Shown: positions 1 to 7,215, counted from the first letter of the stretch. The stretch: 60,760 bases of DNA from CAYOPE01 sp964405805 (GCA_964405805.1 CAYOPE010000002.1:1-60760); one strand, 5' to 3'. A program made the numbers and translations. The notes: generated from the sequence alone by a model not told the origin.

Positions 1-342
1 ATCTTTTTCGGCATCAAGATAAGTTGTCGGTTTTTTCTTTTCCGCAGCGGAAGCGGCAGTTTCATTCTTCACTCCGTTCACTTCATTTCCCGAGCGCGCA
101 TCTATCGCCAAACAATTATATCCGAGATGACAAAACTTGCTTGCGGTCTCAGCATATTCCGCGCGGCTGTAACCCGCCTGGTGGCAAAGAATCATATAGG
201 GAAGCGAATCGCTTACCAAATACAAATCAGCAGTTATCACAACTCCATCGGAAGAAGGAAAAGTAATTTTCTGCGCTGCTTGCGGACTTAATTGCGGAAA
301 ATAAAAAAGTGAAAATAAAATTATTGCAGGCAACCGAAACAT
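1..342 (-). CDS. Alpha/beta hydrolase family protein, N-terminal fragment
   Basis: The reading frame starts at an ATG at 342 and stays open to the window edge, giving the first 114 residues. Residues 1-22 are a hydrophobic signal peptide ending near an Ala-rich site. Then follow a beta-strand pattern and the segment ILCHQAGYSR (51-60), which resembles the HG-type oxyanion-hole region of dienelactone hydrolase-like enzymes, then LAIDARSGN near 78. The catalytic Ser, Asp and His would lie outside the window. It starts 10 bases after the end of the preceding glycosyltransferase frame, so the two look like one operon. The sequence style suggests a Bacteroidetes-like source rather than the rest of the scaffold; that is inference. 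Confidence 0.55.
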   Translation of the reverse strand, partial: MFRLPAIILFSLFYFPQLSPQAAQKITFPSSDGVVITADLYLVSDSLPYMILCHQAGYSRAEYAETASKFCHLGYNCLAIDARSGNEVNGVKNETAASAAEKKKPTTYLDAEKD

Positions 343-351
343 TAAACTAAA

Positions 352-1040
352 TTACAAATAACTTTTCACTGCCGAATAAACTTCGTCCACAGAAATTGTT
401 TTCATGCAAACGTTGTTATTTCAGGGAGAAAAACAGATGATTGAAAACGCTTCCGCACGGACTAAAGGCGAGTTCTTTCCAGATGACGTGAGCATTTTTA
501 GAAAGCGGTCAGAAAAGTTTCGGAGTTTCGGGTCCGAATAAAATAATAGTGTGAATGTTTGTGAGCGAAGAAAAATGCCCGGGACCACTGTCATTTGTCA
601 CGAGAATATCAGAAATAGAATAAAGTGCGAGCAATTCCCTCATGGTGGTTTTTCCAGCGAACGAGATCGCTCTTGGAGAATTTATTTTTGCGCAAATCTC
701 CTCGGCAGATCTTTGTTCGGATGGAGCGCCAGTGATAATGATTCGGTTGTTTGAATTTTCTGCAAGAATTTTTTTTCCGAGTTCAACAAATTTTTCCGAT
801 TCCCATTTTCTCAATGGTAATAAGTCACTGGCATTAGGATTCAGGAGAATAATTTTTTCTTCTTCTTTCTTTGCCAGTCGTTCGCTCATTTCTTTTTTCT
901 CATAATCTCTCGGAGTAAAAACAGGAAGCGATGAAGAAAGATTGCTTTGCGGAATTTTCATCATCGGAACTTCGGAAGGATTTTGCAAAGACGATTCAAC
1001 AAGAGAATAATAAAAAACAAAAGTTGGAATTAAAGGAAAC
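352..1040 (-). pseudogene. Glycosyltransferase family 9 (heptosyltransferase-like), truncated and disrupted
   Basis: The frame shows the GT9 C-terminal half: LNPNASDLLPLRKW, then TNDSGPGHFSSL (the nucleotide-sugar-binding region), then ILFGPETPKLF. GT9 enzymes add sugars to lipopolysaccharide or O-antigen. The frame stops at TGA (509-511), yet codons beyond it still read PLSKNAHVIWKELAFSPC, as expected for the family. A shift of one base, then a second TGA in the new frame, is followed by NNNVCMKTISVDEVYSAVK ending at 352. So there are two premature stops plus a frameshift in about 160 bases. The 5' end is missing because the gene is fused near 1000-1075 to a Mur ligase. Decay or poor contig-end sequence are both possible. 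The first TGA sits at an expected Gly. Confidence 0.6.
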
Positions 1041-1235
1041 TTTTCCGCCAGGGGGTGATAAAATTTTTGCAATAAAGTTTGTGGTAGTTGATTTGCCATT
1101 GGTTCCAGTGACACCAATGACAATAATTTTTTCAGAAGGACTGCCATAAATGAAAGATGCCAAATAAGCCAAGCCGAGATGATACCAGCTTAGCAAAAAT
1201 TTTGGAACAACTTTTTTAATCAGTTCTTTGATCAT
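1040..1235 (-). pseudogene. Mur ligase family protein (MurE/MurT-like), N-terminal fragment cut by a junction
   Basis: An ATG at 1235 opens a frame with a membrane-proximal hydrophobic N-terminus and then IVIGVTGTNGKSTTTN at about residues 37-52. This is the ATP-binding P-loop of Mur ligases, which join amino acids to UDP-MurNAc. Such Mur ligases with hydrophobic starts are common in Patescibacteria. After about residue 65 the frame degenerates and stops at 996, and the glycosyltransferase frame takes over instead, so the gene is cut at a chimeric junction somewhere in 1000-1075. It overlaps the 3' end of the O-antigen-ligase-like gene by 20 bases, consistent with an envelope operon on the minus strand. 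Confidence 0.65.
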
Positions 1236-2526
1236 ACAGATTGGGCAGTGCCGCGATCATACCAAGGACTGTGAAAAACATCAGTCTCCCCTGCTGAATT
1301 GTAACAAAATAATGATCAAACTGTCCCATGACCAAAAAAATAATTCCAGCCAGTGCTAAAGTGAAACTTAAACTAGTCACAGGCACTTTTTTTAACACAG
1401 AAAAAATTTCAAATAAAATGATGATAAACAATACTCCTCCCAAGATCCCCAACTCTGCACTAATAAAAATAAAAACATTATGTGCTGGCTGAGTCTGCCA
1501 GGGTTTCACAGCATATATATCCTTTATGGCCTGAGCATAGTTGCCTACGCCAACTCCCAACGGGTAATGCTTAATCAAGTCGAGCCCCAGACCATTGAAA
1601 AACCTTCGATCAGAAAGAGCAGTCTGGCTGCTATCCAGAGCTCTGGCTTTTAAGGTCTCATGAAACAAACTTAAGATTGTACAGAATGAAACAATCAGGA
1701 TCGCCAATAAAACCCTTAAATTGGCCCAATCTTTATGTTTCACATGAAACAAAAGCCATGTAACAAATATTAAAATGCTCGAAATCCAGGCAATTCTTGA
1801 GAAAGTGACAAAAATACCTAACATAACCACAATTGTTCCACATGAAACAATGATCCTTTGGGAAACTTTGGTTGCACGTGAAACTAAGTAGAGCCCAAAT
1901 ATTAGGCTCAGGATCAGAAATCCTCCTAAAACATTGGGGTGCGGGAATGTTCCATAAGCTCGGACTACTTTCCCTGTCATAGTTTCAATTGTTGCTAATC
2001 CAGGGGTTCCTAGGGGTGCAATATATTCTCCCAATAAACTCAGACCAATAGAATGTTGCACGTGAAACTCTGTTAAACTAATTAAAGCTTGTGAAACACC
2101 TGACAAAAACAGCAAAATACTAGCGATTTTAAAATTTGTTTCACGAAATGTTTCACGCACATATAGAATCAATAGTAATACCTCTAGCCATTTAGCAGCT
2201 TGATACCAAGCTATGTCTAAGCGTTTCACGTGGAACAAACCTACTAAAATCAAGCAATAAAAGGCTAAAATTAGCCAAAAAAGCCGTGAAACAATTGTCT
2301 TGTCATGTTTGTCAAAGATAATCCATGAAACCAGAACTGCCACTAATAAAATGTCTGTTAGATAGAAAAAGACGGCTAAATGATAATTGAAATAATCTAC
2401 CACATAAGCTTTTTCAGGATTATAAAGAATCCGAGTCTGAATCGGGAGTAAAAACAGGAATATATAGAATAGTATCTCGTGAAACCTCAATTTTTTGAGG
2501 TTTTTGAATGTTTCACCGTGAAACAT
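1216..2526 (-). CDS. O-antigen ligase / polymerase-like membrane protein
   Basis: This 436-residue protein is almost entirely hydrophobic, with about 11-12 predicted membrane segments. A larger soluble loop near residues 285-330 contains GLDLIKHYPLGVGVGNYAQ and QPAHNVFIFISAELG. The 'hyP-hGhGxGN ... HNxfh' pattern is typical of the Wzy_C/O-antigen ligase superfamily, which transfers or polymerises lipid-linked glycans on the outer face of the membrane. The start ATG at 2526 lies inside a palindrome. The coding sequence carries a striking series of parS-like palindromes that force recurrent FHVKH/FHVKR peptides (see the separate entry and finding). The family call is good; the substrate is unknown. 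Confidence 0.8.
   Translation of the reverse strand: MFHGETFKNLKKLRFHEILFYIFLFLLPIQTRILYNPEKAYVVDYFNYHLAVFFYLTDILLVAVLVSWIIFDKHDKTIVSRLFWLILAFYCLILVGLFHVKRLDIAWYQAAKWLEVLLLILYVRETFRETNFKIASILLFLSGVSQALISLTEFHVQHSIGLSLLGEYIAPLGTPGLATIETMTGKVVRAYGTFPHPNVLGGFLILSLIFGLYLVSRATKVSQRIIVSCGTIVVMLGIFVTFSRIAWISSILIFVTWLLFHVKHKDWANLRVLLAILIVSFCTILSLFHETLKARALDSSQTALSDRRFFNGLGLDLIKHYPLGVGVGNYAQAIKDIYAVKPWQTQPAHNVFIFISAELGILGGVLFIIILFEIFSVLKKVPVTSLSFTLALAGIIFLVMGQFDHYFVTIQQGRLMFFTVLGMIAALPNLYDQRTD
1653..2525. repeat. Cluster of parS-like palindromes (TGTTTCACGTGAAACA family)
   Basis: Six near-complete 16-base sites resemble the bacterial ParB target TGTTTCACGTGAAACA: 1736-1751 (15/16), 1834-1849 (14/16), 1870-1885 (13/16), 2054-2069 (14/16), 2222-2237 (14/16) and 2509-2525 (both 8-base arms perfect, one extra central C). 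Half-sites lie at 1660-1667, 2091-2098, 2137-2145, 2149-2157, 2286-2293 and 2479-2485. All lie inside one membrane-protein gene. I noticed no comparable site elsewhere in the window. A centromere-like ParB loading region is the natural reading, but ParB binding is inferred only from the consensus. Confidence 0.6.
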
Positions 2527-2649
2527 ATTGATTGTAAGTGATTATGAAACTTTTTATAGCATATCAGGTTTATGGTCTCTTGTTTTGATTCTAATACTTT
2601 GCTAGACTTAGTCTCGTTGCTTCCAAAGGAGGAGGTGATAACAGTAGAT

Positions 2650-2880
2650 ATGCGTGTAGCAATCGCAGCGGAAAAGCCGGTATGCGCGGCAGTACTAGGC
2701 CTACGAGACCGTTTCGTGGACCTCAGAAGCGCGCCGGAGCGCGTTCATGTCAATGAGGTGGTTTTATTCCTCGCTGACTGCGCCATTGTTCGCGGTGATG
2801 CTCGGATTTCCGATGCAGATGCCGCAGCCGTGGCCTCGTACGAAGCCGAAATCAAACGCATTTTCCCGGAGGCGCTGTGA
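2650..2880 (+). CDS. Small GC-rich protein of unknown function
   Basis: The frame extends upstream to 2572, but the ATG at 2650 is preferred because GGAGGTGAT, a near-perfect anti-SD complement, ends about 10 bases before it. The protein is 76 residues, rich in Ala, Val, Asp and Glu, with no membrane segment. I do not recognise it. Its GC content and codon use are clearly higher than the AT-rich flanks, like the orphans at 7340-7873 and 11958-12314. A large stem-loop terminator follows at 2901-2986. Confidence 0.55.
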   Translation: MRVAIAAEKPVCAAVLGLRDRFVDLRSAPERVHVNEVVLFLADCAIVRGDARISDADAAAVASYEAEIKRIFPEAL

Positions 2881-2900
2881 CGTATCACCCCAGTAAGTCA

Positions 2901-2986
2901 ACGCCAGTGTGTACGGTCTTCGGATCGGTGGAAAAAACTGCATCCCAGGCAGCAAAATCCATCACACACTGGCGTCGTTCTTTTTT
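2901..2986 (+). terminator. Terminator-like hairpin with a 51-base loop
   Basis: A perfect 12-bp stem pairs 2901-2912 (ACGCCAGTGTGT) with 2964-2975, followed by a T-run at 2981-2986. The loop is unusually large and itself contains a small CTGC/GCAG hairpin, so it may be more than a simple terminator. It lies just downstream of the small GC-rich gene and upstream of tRNA-Pro. Confidence 0.65.
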
Positions 2987-3032
2987 CTGGCAAAATATTG
3001 TTAATAAAATTATAATATAAATATCTTAATCA

Positions 3033-3106
3033 CGGGGTGGAGTATGCCGGTAGTACGCACGATTCGGGTTCGTGTAGACTGGGTTCAATTCCCAGCACCC
3101 CGACCA
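3033..3106 (+). tRNA. tRNA-Pro(CGG)
   Basis: A full cloverleaf can be drawn. The acceptor stem is CGGGGTG/CACCCCG, with A73 and an encoded CCA. The anticodon stem is CACGA/TCGTG, with loop TTCGGGT giving anticodon CGG, and the T arm is GGGTTCAATTCCC. The unusual C1-G72 pair is the normal proline-tRNA hallmark. An AT-rich TATAAT-like box lies about 20 bases upstream. Confidence 0.9.
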
Positions 3107-3121
3107 AGAGAAGATGAGCTC

Positions 3122-3205
3122 GAGTTGCCGTTTTCGGACACGGCCGCTAAGGCGGCCTAAGAGTTCGACCATTAAGGTCGAACAATTGTCCTCAAACGAC
3201 AACTC
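3122..3205. other. Three-way-junction structured element
   Basis: A long closing helix is built of three blocks separated by small internal loops: 3122-3127 with 3200-3205, 3129-3133 with 3194-3198, and 3136-3140 with 3187-3191. It encloses two perfect hairpins: 3142-3147/3152-3157 (GGCCGC/GCGGCC) and 3163-3170/3176-3183 (GTTCGACC/GGTCGAAC). No reading frame or T-run explains it. It sits between tRNA-Pro and the Nudix gene, and might be a small RNA, a 5' leader of the Nudix gene, or a cruciform element. Confidence 0.6.
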
Positions 3206-3241
3206 TCGCTCAGATAGAAAAAAAATTAGAATGTGTGAAAC

Positions 3242-3670
3242 ATGAGAAAAGGGATTGATCACATTGGAAACTCTGTAGTTTATTTTTGCCATGATGGCAA
3301 AGGGAATATTTTATTTGCCAAAAGAAGCCAAAATGCTAGAGACGAAAAAGGAATTTGGGATATTGGTGGGGGAGGGATCGAGTTCGGTGAAACAATTGAT
3401 GAAACATTACGTAAAGAAATAAAGGAAGAGTATAACGCTGACATTCTAAATTATGAGTTTTTAGGATATCGAGACGTGCATAGAGAGATTGATGGTCAGC
3501 AATCGCATTGGATAGCGCTTGATTTCAAAGTTTTAATTGATCCGAGCAATGTCAAAATAAATGAGCCACATAAGTTTGACGACATCGGATGGTTTACGAT
3601 TGATAAACTTCCCAAACCTTGGCATTCCCAGTTCCCCACGTTTCTTGAAAAATATCGGGAAAAATTGTAG
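3242..3670 (+). CDS. Nudix hydrolase
   Basis: The 142-residue protein has a Nudix box beginning at Gly44: E50, then KEIKEE at 58-63. This matches Gx5Ex7REUxEExGU, with Lys for Arg and Asn for the late Gly. Nudix enzymes hydrolyse nucleoside diphosphates linked to another moiety, using Mg2+ held by the EExE residues. The length is normal for a single-domain housekeeping enzyme. The substrate cannot be inferred; the 'LPKPWHSQFPTFLEKY' tail is typical of ADP-ribose/NTP-cleaning types. The start ATG at 3242 follows the structured element by about 36 bases. Confidence 0.85.
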   Translation: MRKGIDHIGNSVVYFCHDGKGNILFAKRSQNARDEKGIWDIGGGGIEFGETIDETLRKEIKEEYNADILNYEFLGYRDVHREIDGQQSHWIALDFKVLIDPSNVKINEPHKFDDIGWFTIDKLPKPWHSQFPTFLEKYREKL

Positions 3671-3697
3671 AATTAAGCTCAGCTTCGGAAAGAACGA

Positions 3698-3773
3698 GCC
3701 TCCGTAGTTCAATGGATCAGAACGATCCCGTCCTAAGGGATAGATGGGGGTCCGATTCCCTCCGGGGGTACCA
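3698..3773 (+). tRNA. tRNA-Arg(CCT)
   Basis: The acceptor GCCTCCG pairs with CGGGGGT (a G1-U72 wobble closes it), followed by A73 and an encoded CCA. The anticodon stem ATCCC/GGGAT holds loop GTCCTAA, giving anticodon CCT, which reads AGG. It begins 28 bases after the Nudix stop and is followed three bases later by tRNA-Ala. Confidence 0.88.
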
Positions 3774-3776
3774 TGA

Positions 3777-3850
3777 GGGCCCATAGTATAGCGGTAATAC
3801 GCGTCCATGGCATGGATGAGTTTGGGGTTCGACTCCCCATGGGTCCACCA
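3777..3850 (+). tRNA. tRNA-Ala(GGC)
   Basis: The acceptor GGGCCCA pairs with TGGGTCC and contains the G3-U70 wobble that is the identity element for alanyl-tRNA synthetase. The anticodon loop ATGGCAT gives GGC, which reads GCC/GCU. CCA is encoded. It forms a tandem pair with the Arg tRNA upstream, and the rnhB start follows 9 bases after it. Confidence 0.9.
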
Positions 3851-3859
3851 AAATAATTT

Positions 3860-4510
3860 ATGCGTTTTCCAACATACAAATATGAAACACAAAAATACTC
3901 GCAAGGATTTTTGCGAGTAGCTGGATGTGATGAAGTGGGGATTGCGCCGCTGGCAGGACCAGTTGTCGCCGCAACAGTAATTTTGGATCCATCATCGATT
4001 GGAAAGCAGCGAAGTAAAAGCAAATGGTGGTATCGAGTACGTGATTCGAAAACTACAAACGAAGATGAGCGAGAAGAATTAGTAAAATTTATTCAAGAAC
4101 ATTGTTTGGATTTTGGGATCGGTGTCATTGGGCATGAAACGATTGATGAGATAAATATTCATCAAGCTGCCATGCTCGCTATGCAAAAATCAGTTTCGGC
4201 TTTGAAACAGACTCCGGATTTTTTGTTCCTCGATGGAATTCATAAAATCAAAAAGCTTAATTTGGAACAGGAACCAATCATAGATGGTGACGTAAAAATT
4301 TTATCGATCTCAGCGGCTTCGATTGTAGCAAAGGTTGCACGTGATAATATTTTAAAAAGATTGGATAAGCAATTTCCCGAATACGGATTTGTGAAACATA
4401 AAGGCTATGGGACCAAGGCTCATCGTCAGGCAATTTTAAAATTTGGGATTAGCCCAGTGCATCGCACCAGTTTCACATTTATCAAACAACTAGCAGGAAG
4501 GGTCGCATAG
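3860..4510 (+). CDS. rnhB: Ribonuclease HII
   Basis: RNase HII cleaves the RNA strand of RNA-DNA hybrids and removes single ribonucleotides from DNA. The 216-residue protein shows the catalytic carboxylates D24, E25, D125 (LDGIHK) and D162 (KVARD), and the SISAASIVAKVARD helix. The usual DEAGRG motif reads DEVGIA here (24-29). The GRG tripeptide that contacts the RNA-DNA junction is therefore altered, while LAGPVVAA after it is intact. An insertion of about 10 basic residues lies near 49-60. The last 15 bases overlap the start of tRNA-Ser, so the stop codon is part of the tRNA acceptor/D region. Confidence 0.88.
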   Translation: MRFPTYKYETQKYSQGFLRVAGCDEVGIAPLAGPVVAATVILDPSSIGKQRSKSKWWYRVRDSKTTNEDEREELVKFIQEHCLDFGIGVIGHETIDEINIHQAAMLAMQKSVSALKQTPDFLFLDGIHKIKKLNLEQEPIIDGDVKILSISAASIVAKVARDNILKRLDKQFPEYGFVKHKGYGTKAHRQAILKFGISPVHRTSFTFIKQLAGRVA

Positions 4511-4585
4511 TGGTCTAGTGCGCCGGTTTCGAAAACCGGTAAAGGCGAAAGCCTTTCGTGGGTTCGACTCCCACCCCTTCCGCCA
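4496..4585 (+). tRNA. tRNA-Ser(CGA)
   Basis: This is a class II tRNA with acceptor GGAAGGG/CCCTTCC, G73 and an encoded CCA. The anticodon stem CCGGT/ACCGG encloses TTCGAAA, giving anticodon CGA. A long variable arm (AAAGGC/GCCTTT) confirms serine identity. The 5' end overlaps the 3' end of rnhB. Confidence 0.92.
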
Positions 4586-4605
4586 AAATAATTAAACAAA
4601 AATTT

Positions 4606-5067
4606 ATGAATAATAAATCCGTTGCGGCTATCATAATCATAGCTTTTATCGCTGTTGGAATATTTATTTTTATGTTGGTGCGTACTAGTAAAAAATTTAA
4701 TGCCGCAGTACAGACGCCACCTATAACTGAGACTAATAATCCTGCTGACAATACTTATATAACACCTGAAACACCGAAGCCGACGTATGCCACTCCGCCC
4801 GCTCCAACCGCTCCAGCTCCCAAAACTTACCAAGTAAATATTCAAAATTTTGCATTTAGTTCGAACAGCTTAAGTATAAAGAGAGGTGATACAGTAACGT
4901 GGACGAACAAAGACTCAGCCCCACATACAGTGACAGGGGGCGGCTTTTCTTCAGGAACCTTGAGCACCAACGGTACTTATAGTTTTACATTTAATTCAGT
5001 CGGAACATTTAATTACGCTTGCTCATTTCATCCTTCGATGAAAGGTTCAGTTGTAGTTACTGAATAA
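4606..5067 (+). CDS. Membrane-anchored cupredoxin (plastocyanin-like)
   Basis: The ATG at 4606 gives 153 residues; the longer frame would start inside tRNA-Ser. Residues 5-25 form one membrane anchor. A Pro/Thr-rich linker (about 35-70) leads to a plastocyanin fold with TVTWTNKDSAPHTVTGG and a C-terminal CSFHPSM motif. The ligand set His, Cys-x2-His-x2-Met is that of a type 1 copper site. The protein probably carries electrons, or binds copper, at the outer membrane face. It overlaps the next gene by one base, so the two are likely cotranscribed. Confidence 0.85.
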   Translation: MNNKSVAAIIIIAFIAVGIFIFMLVRTSKKFNAAVQTPPITETNNPADNTYITPETPKPTYATPPAPTAPAPKTYQVNIQNFAFSSNSLSIKRGDTVTWTNKDSAPHTVTGGGFSSGTLSTNGTYSFTFNSVGTFNYACSFHPSMKGSVVVTE

Positions 5068-6221
5068 TGTCCAAACCCAAAGTTTTAATTTTACATACTT
5101 CAGTCGGTGGGGGAATTAAAGCCACAGCAGAAAATGTGGCTGAAAAATTGCTCCTGGCCGATTTTGAGGTCCGTGTCGAAGATGTACAGGATGTCGAAAA
5201 AGGTTTTTTTGCTTCCGCTATCAGAAATACTTACGTCACGATTTTAGACCATGTTTCATCGTTGTGGGGGTTTATGTATGATTCAAAAATTGTATTAGGA
5301 ATCATACTACCTCTTCGAAAGTTTATTGCCTCGTTTAAATACAAACATGTTTTACAGATTTTAAGAGAGTTCCAGCCACCAGTCGTCATTTCTACTGGAA
5401 ACATTCCTTCAGGTATTATGGCTTATCTGAAATCCAAGGGGTGGTATCGTGGTAAATTGGTGATTGTTTTTTCTGATTATCACTTACATCCGTTTTGGGT
5501 TCATAAGGAAGCAGATTTATTTATCTGTAATATTGCCGAACAGGTTCAAGGTTTAAAAAAAATGGGCATTTCCGATAATAAAATTAGTCTTACCGGGACA
5601 ATTATCGCAGAAAAATATTTTGAGCACTTAGATCGCGAGCAGGCTTTGCGTGATTTAGGGATGCTGACTAGTGTCCCGCTAATTTTGCTCGGTGGAGCTG
5701 GACGAGAGCGCGGGGCTATGAAAGATTTTTTTTTACAATTACTCCGGAGCCCAAAATCTTTTCAAATAGCAGTAGTCTGCGGCAATAATCCAGCTCTTAG
5801 AGAAGAATTGAGCCAGATTTCATCTCCTGACAGGCACCCGGTGAAAATTTATGGTTACGTAGATAATATCGAAGTGCTAATGAGTGCAGCTTCGGTATTT
5901 GTATATAAAACCGGAGGACCAACTATGGCTCAAGCTGTAGTAAAGAAGCTTCCGATCGTGTTTATCGATGTACGGGCAGGCCATGAATTGAAGAATCTAG
6001 AATATTTATTAGCCCATGGGATTGGTCAATTTGCCCGAATTCCTAGAGAAGCTGTATTTATGGTTGAGCAGATATTAGAGGGGAAGGTGAAGACTGATTG
6101 GGGGAGGGCGGAAAAAGCAATCGTGCGACCGGAAGGGGCAGAAAAGGTTGTAGATATTATCAAAGAGATTGTTCCCACTTCTGCTTCATCGAGAGTAAAT
6201 ACATATCAAGTTGACAACTAG
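5067..6221 (+). CDS. Diacylglycerol/UDP-sugar glycosyltransferase (MGDG synthase-like)
   Basis: The 384-residue protein begins KVLILHTSVGGGIKATAENV, matching the N-terminus of monogalactosyldiacylglycerol synthase and processive diacylglycerol glucosyltransferases (GT28, MurG-related). The C-terminal half has LILLGGAGRERG (about 206) and YKTGGPTMAQAV (near 291), the nucleotide-sugar site. It presumably makes membrane glycolipid from diacylglycerol and a UDP-sugar, at the inner leaflet. The first base of its ATG is the last base of the cupredoxin stop. Confidence 0.82.
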   Translation: MSKPKVLILHTSVGGGIKATAENVAEKLLLADFEVRVEDVQDVEKGFFASAIRNTYVTILDHVSSLWGFMYDSKIVLGIILPLRKFIASFKYKHVLQILREFQPPVVISTGNIPSGIMAYLKSKGWYRGKLVIVFSDYHLHPFWVHKEADLFICNIAEQVQGLKKMGISDNKISLTGTIIAEKYFEHLDREQALRDLGMLTSVPLILLGGAGRERGAMKDFFLQLLRSPKSFQIAVVCGNNPALREELSQISSPDRHPVKIYGYVDNIEVLMSAASVFVYKTGGPTMAQAVVKKLPIVFIDVRAGHELKNLEYLLAHGIGQFARIPREAVFMVEQILEGKVKTDWGRAEKAIVRPEGAEKVVDIIKEIVPTSASSRVNTYQVDN

Positions 6222-6262
6222 TTCTCGATAATCTAACATCTAAGTACATTAAACTACTTGAA

Positions 6263-6742
6263 ATGCCTAAAGAAAAGAACTTAATCAACAAGCTCATGGG
6301 CACCCAAACTATCGCGGAGGATAGCGATGAAGAAATGACCACAGAAGAGCAAGGTTCAGAAGTGGAAAACCAAGCACCAGCTTCGTCTGAAGATTGGCTT
6401 TCTGAATACGAGGGGCAGCTGACTATCGACATGTTTCAGACGAAAGATAATGTCATTATCAAATCCACAATTGCCGGCGTGAAGCCAGAAGACATTGATG
6501 TCACTATTGCCAATGACATGGTGACTATCAGAGGCGAGCGCACTCGAGACTTTGAAGCCAATAGTGAAGATTATTTTTATCAAGAATGTTACTGGGGTTC
6601 GTTTAGCAGATCAGTGGTTCTGCCTGTGGACGTGGACATCGAACAAGTCTCAGCAGATCTGAAAGACGGCATCCTGACAGTTATCTTACCCAAGGCTGCT
6701 AAAGCCAAAGCCAAGAAAGTAAAAGTCGGCGCTCGAAGCTAA
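6263..6742 (+). CDS. Hsp20/alpha-crystallin small heat-shock protein
   Basis: The 159-residue protein has an acidic, low-complexity N-terminal arm (about 1-50) and an alpha-crystallin domain: MFQTKDNVIIKSTIAGVKP, then VTIRGER, then the conserved strand LKDGILTVILPK near 133-144. The tail is Lys-rich. Small heat-shock proteins form oligomers that hold unfolding proteins without using ATP. It stands alone, with a terminator at 6773-6796. Confidence 0.92.
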   Translation: MPKEKNLINKLMGTQTIAEDSDEEMTTEEQGSEVENQAPASSEDWLSEYEGQLTIDMFQTKDNVIIKSTIAGVKPEDIDVTIANDMVTIRGERTRDFEANSEDYFYQECYWGSFSRSVVLPVDVDIEQVSADLKDGILTVILPKAAKAKAKKVKVGARS

Positions 6743-6772
6743 ATAACAAATCAAGATAAAGATAAATAAATT

Positions 6773-6796
6773 AAAGGCGGCAGTATTGCCGCTTTT
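6773..6796 (+). terminator. Rho-independent terminator after hsp20
   Basis: GCGGCA pairs with TGCCGC around a GTAT loop, with flanking AAA/TTTT. Its T-run directly abuts the next gene's start codon, so transcription of that gene through this site would be attenuated. Confidence 0.75.
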
Positions 6797-7189
6797 ATGT
6801 ATACAAAAGATTTTGACAAATGGAATAATAAAAAGAAAGAAGTTAATCAGAAAGATCGAGTTTTTTATCATGAACGAGAAGTTTGGTGGTGCTCTTTGGG
6901 TGTTAATGTTGGCAATGAGCAGGATGGTACTGGTACGAATTTTGATCGACCCGTAGTTATCATCAAAGGTTTCAATAGTGAGATATTTTTAGCTTTACCG
7001 TTGACTGGAAAGAAAAAGCAAGGCAAGTATTATTTCTATTTAGGTCAAATCAGCGGTCGTGAGGCTACTGCGGTTCTTTCTCAGATAAGACTAGTGGATA
7101 CCAAAAGATTGGTTAGGAAAATCACGACCTTAGATGACAGCATATTTCTTAAATTAAAAAATGCCTTAAAGGCAGTAATTTTTGAGTAA
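6797..7189 (+). CDS. MazF/PemK-like protein without an adjacent antitoxin
   Basis: The 130-residue protein has a charged N-terminal extension, then YHEREVWWCSLGVNVG, GTNFDRPVVIIKG and LALPLTGKKKQGKYY. This matches the SH3-like barrel of MazF/PemK endoribonucleases (the usual WxVxLxP-xG and RPVVVI elements). Family members cleave mRNA at short motifs and are normally paired with an antitoxin. None lies on either side: upstream is hsp20, and downstream about 150 bases hold only hairpins. The ATG at 6797 immediately follows a terminator T-run and lacks a Shine-Dalgarno sequence. Many Patescibacteria carry such solitary copies, so a regulatory role is possible. Confidence 0.8.
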   Translation: MYTKDFDKWNNKKKEVNQKDRVFYHEREVWWCSLGVNVGNEQDGTGTNFDRPVVIIKGFNSEIFLALPLTGKKKQGKYYFYLGQISGREATAVLSQIRLVDTKRLVRKITTLDDSIFLKLKNALKAVIFE

Positions 7190-7197
7190 AATAATTT

Positions 7198-7215
7198 GCC
7201 CCGCATAAGCGGGGC
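7198..7215. terminator. GC-rich hairpin GCCCCGC/GCGGGGC
   Basis: A perfect 7-bp stem with an ATAA loop follows mazF by 8 bases. The only T-rich flank is on the minus-strand side, so it may serve minus-strand transcripts or act as a simple mRNA end-stabiliser. Confidence 0.45.

Noticed and set aside
352..1147. TGA recoded as glycine (genetic code 25)
   Set aside because: Glycine codons are otherwise GGN, the second premature TGA sits where Cys is expected, a frameshift is also present, and recA and smc end in TGA.
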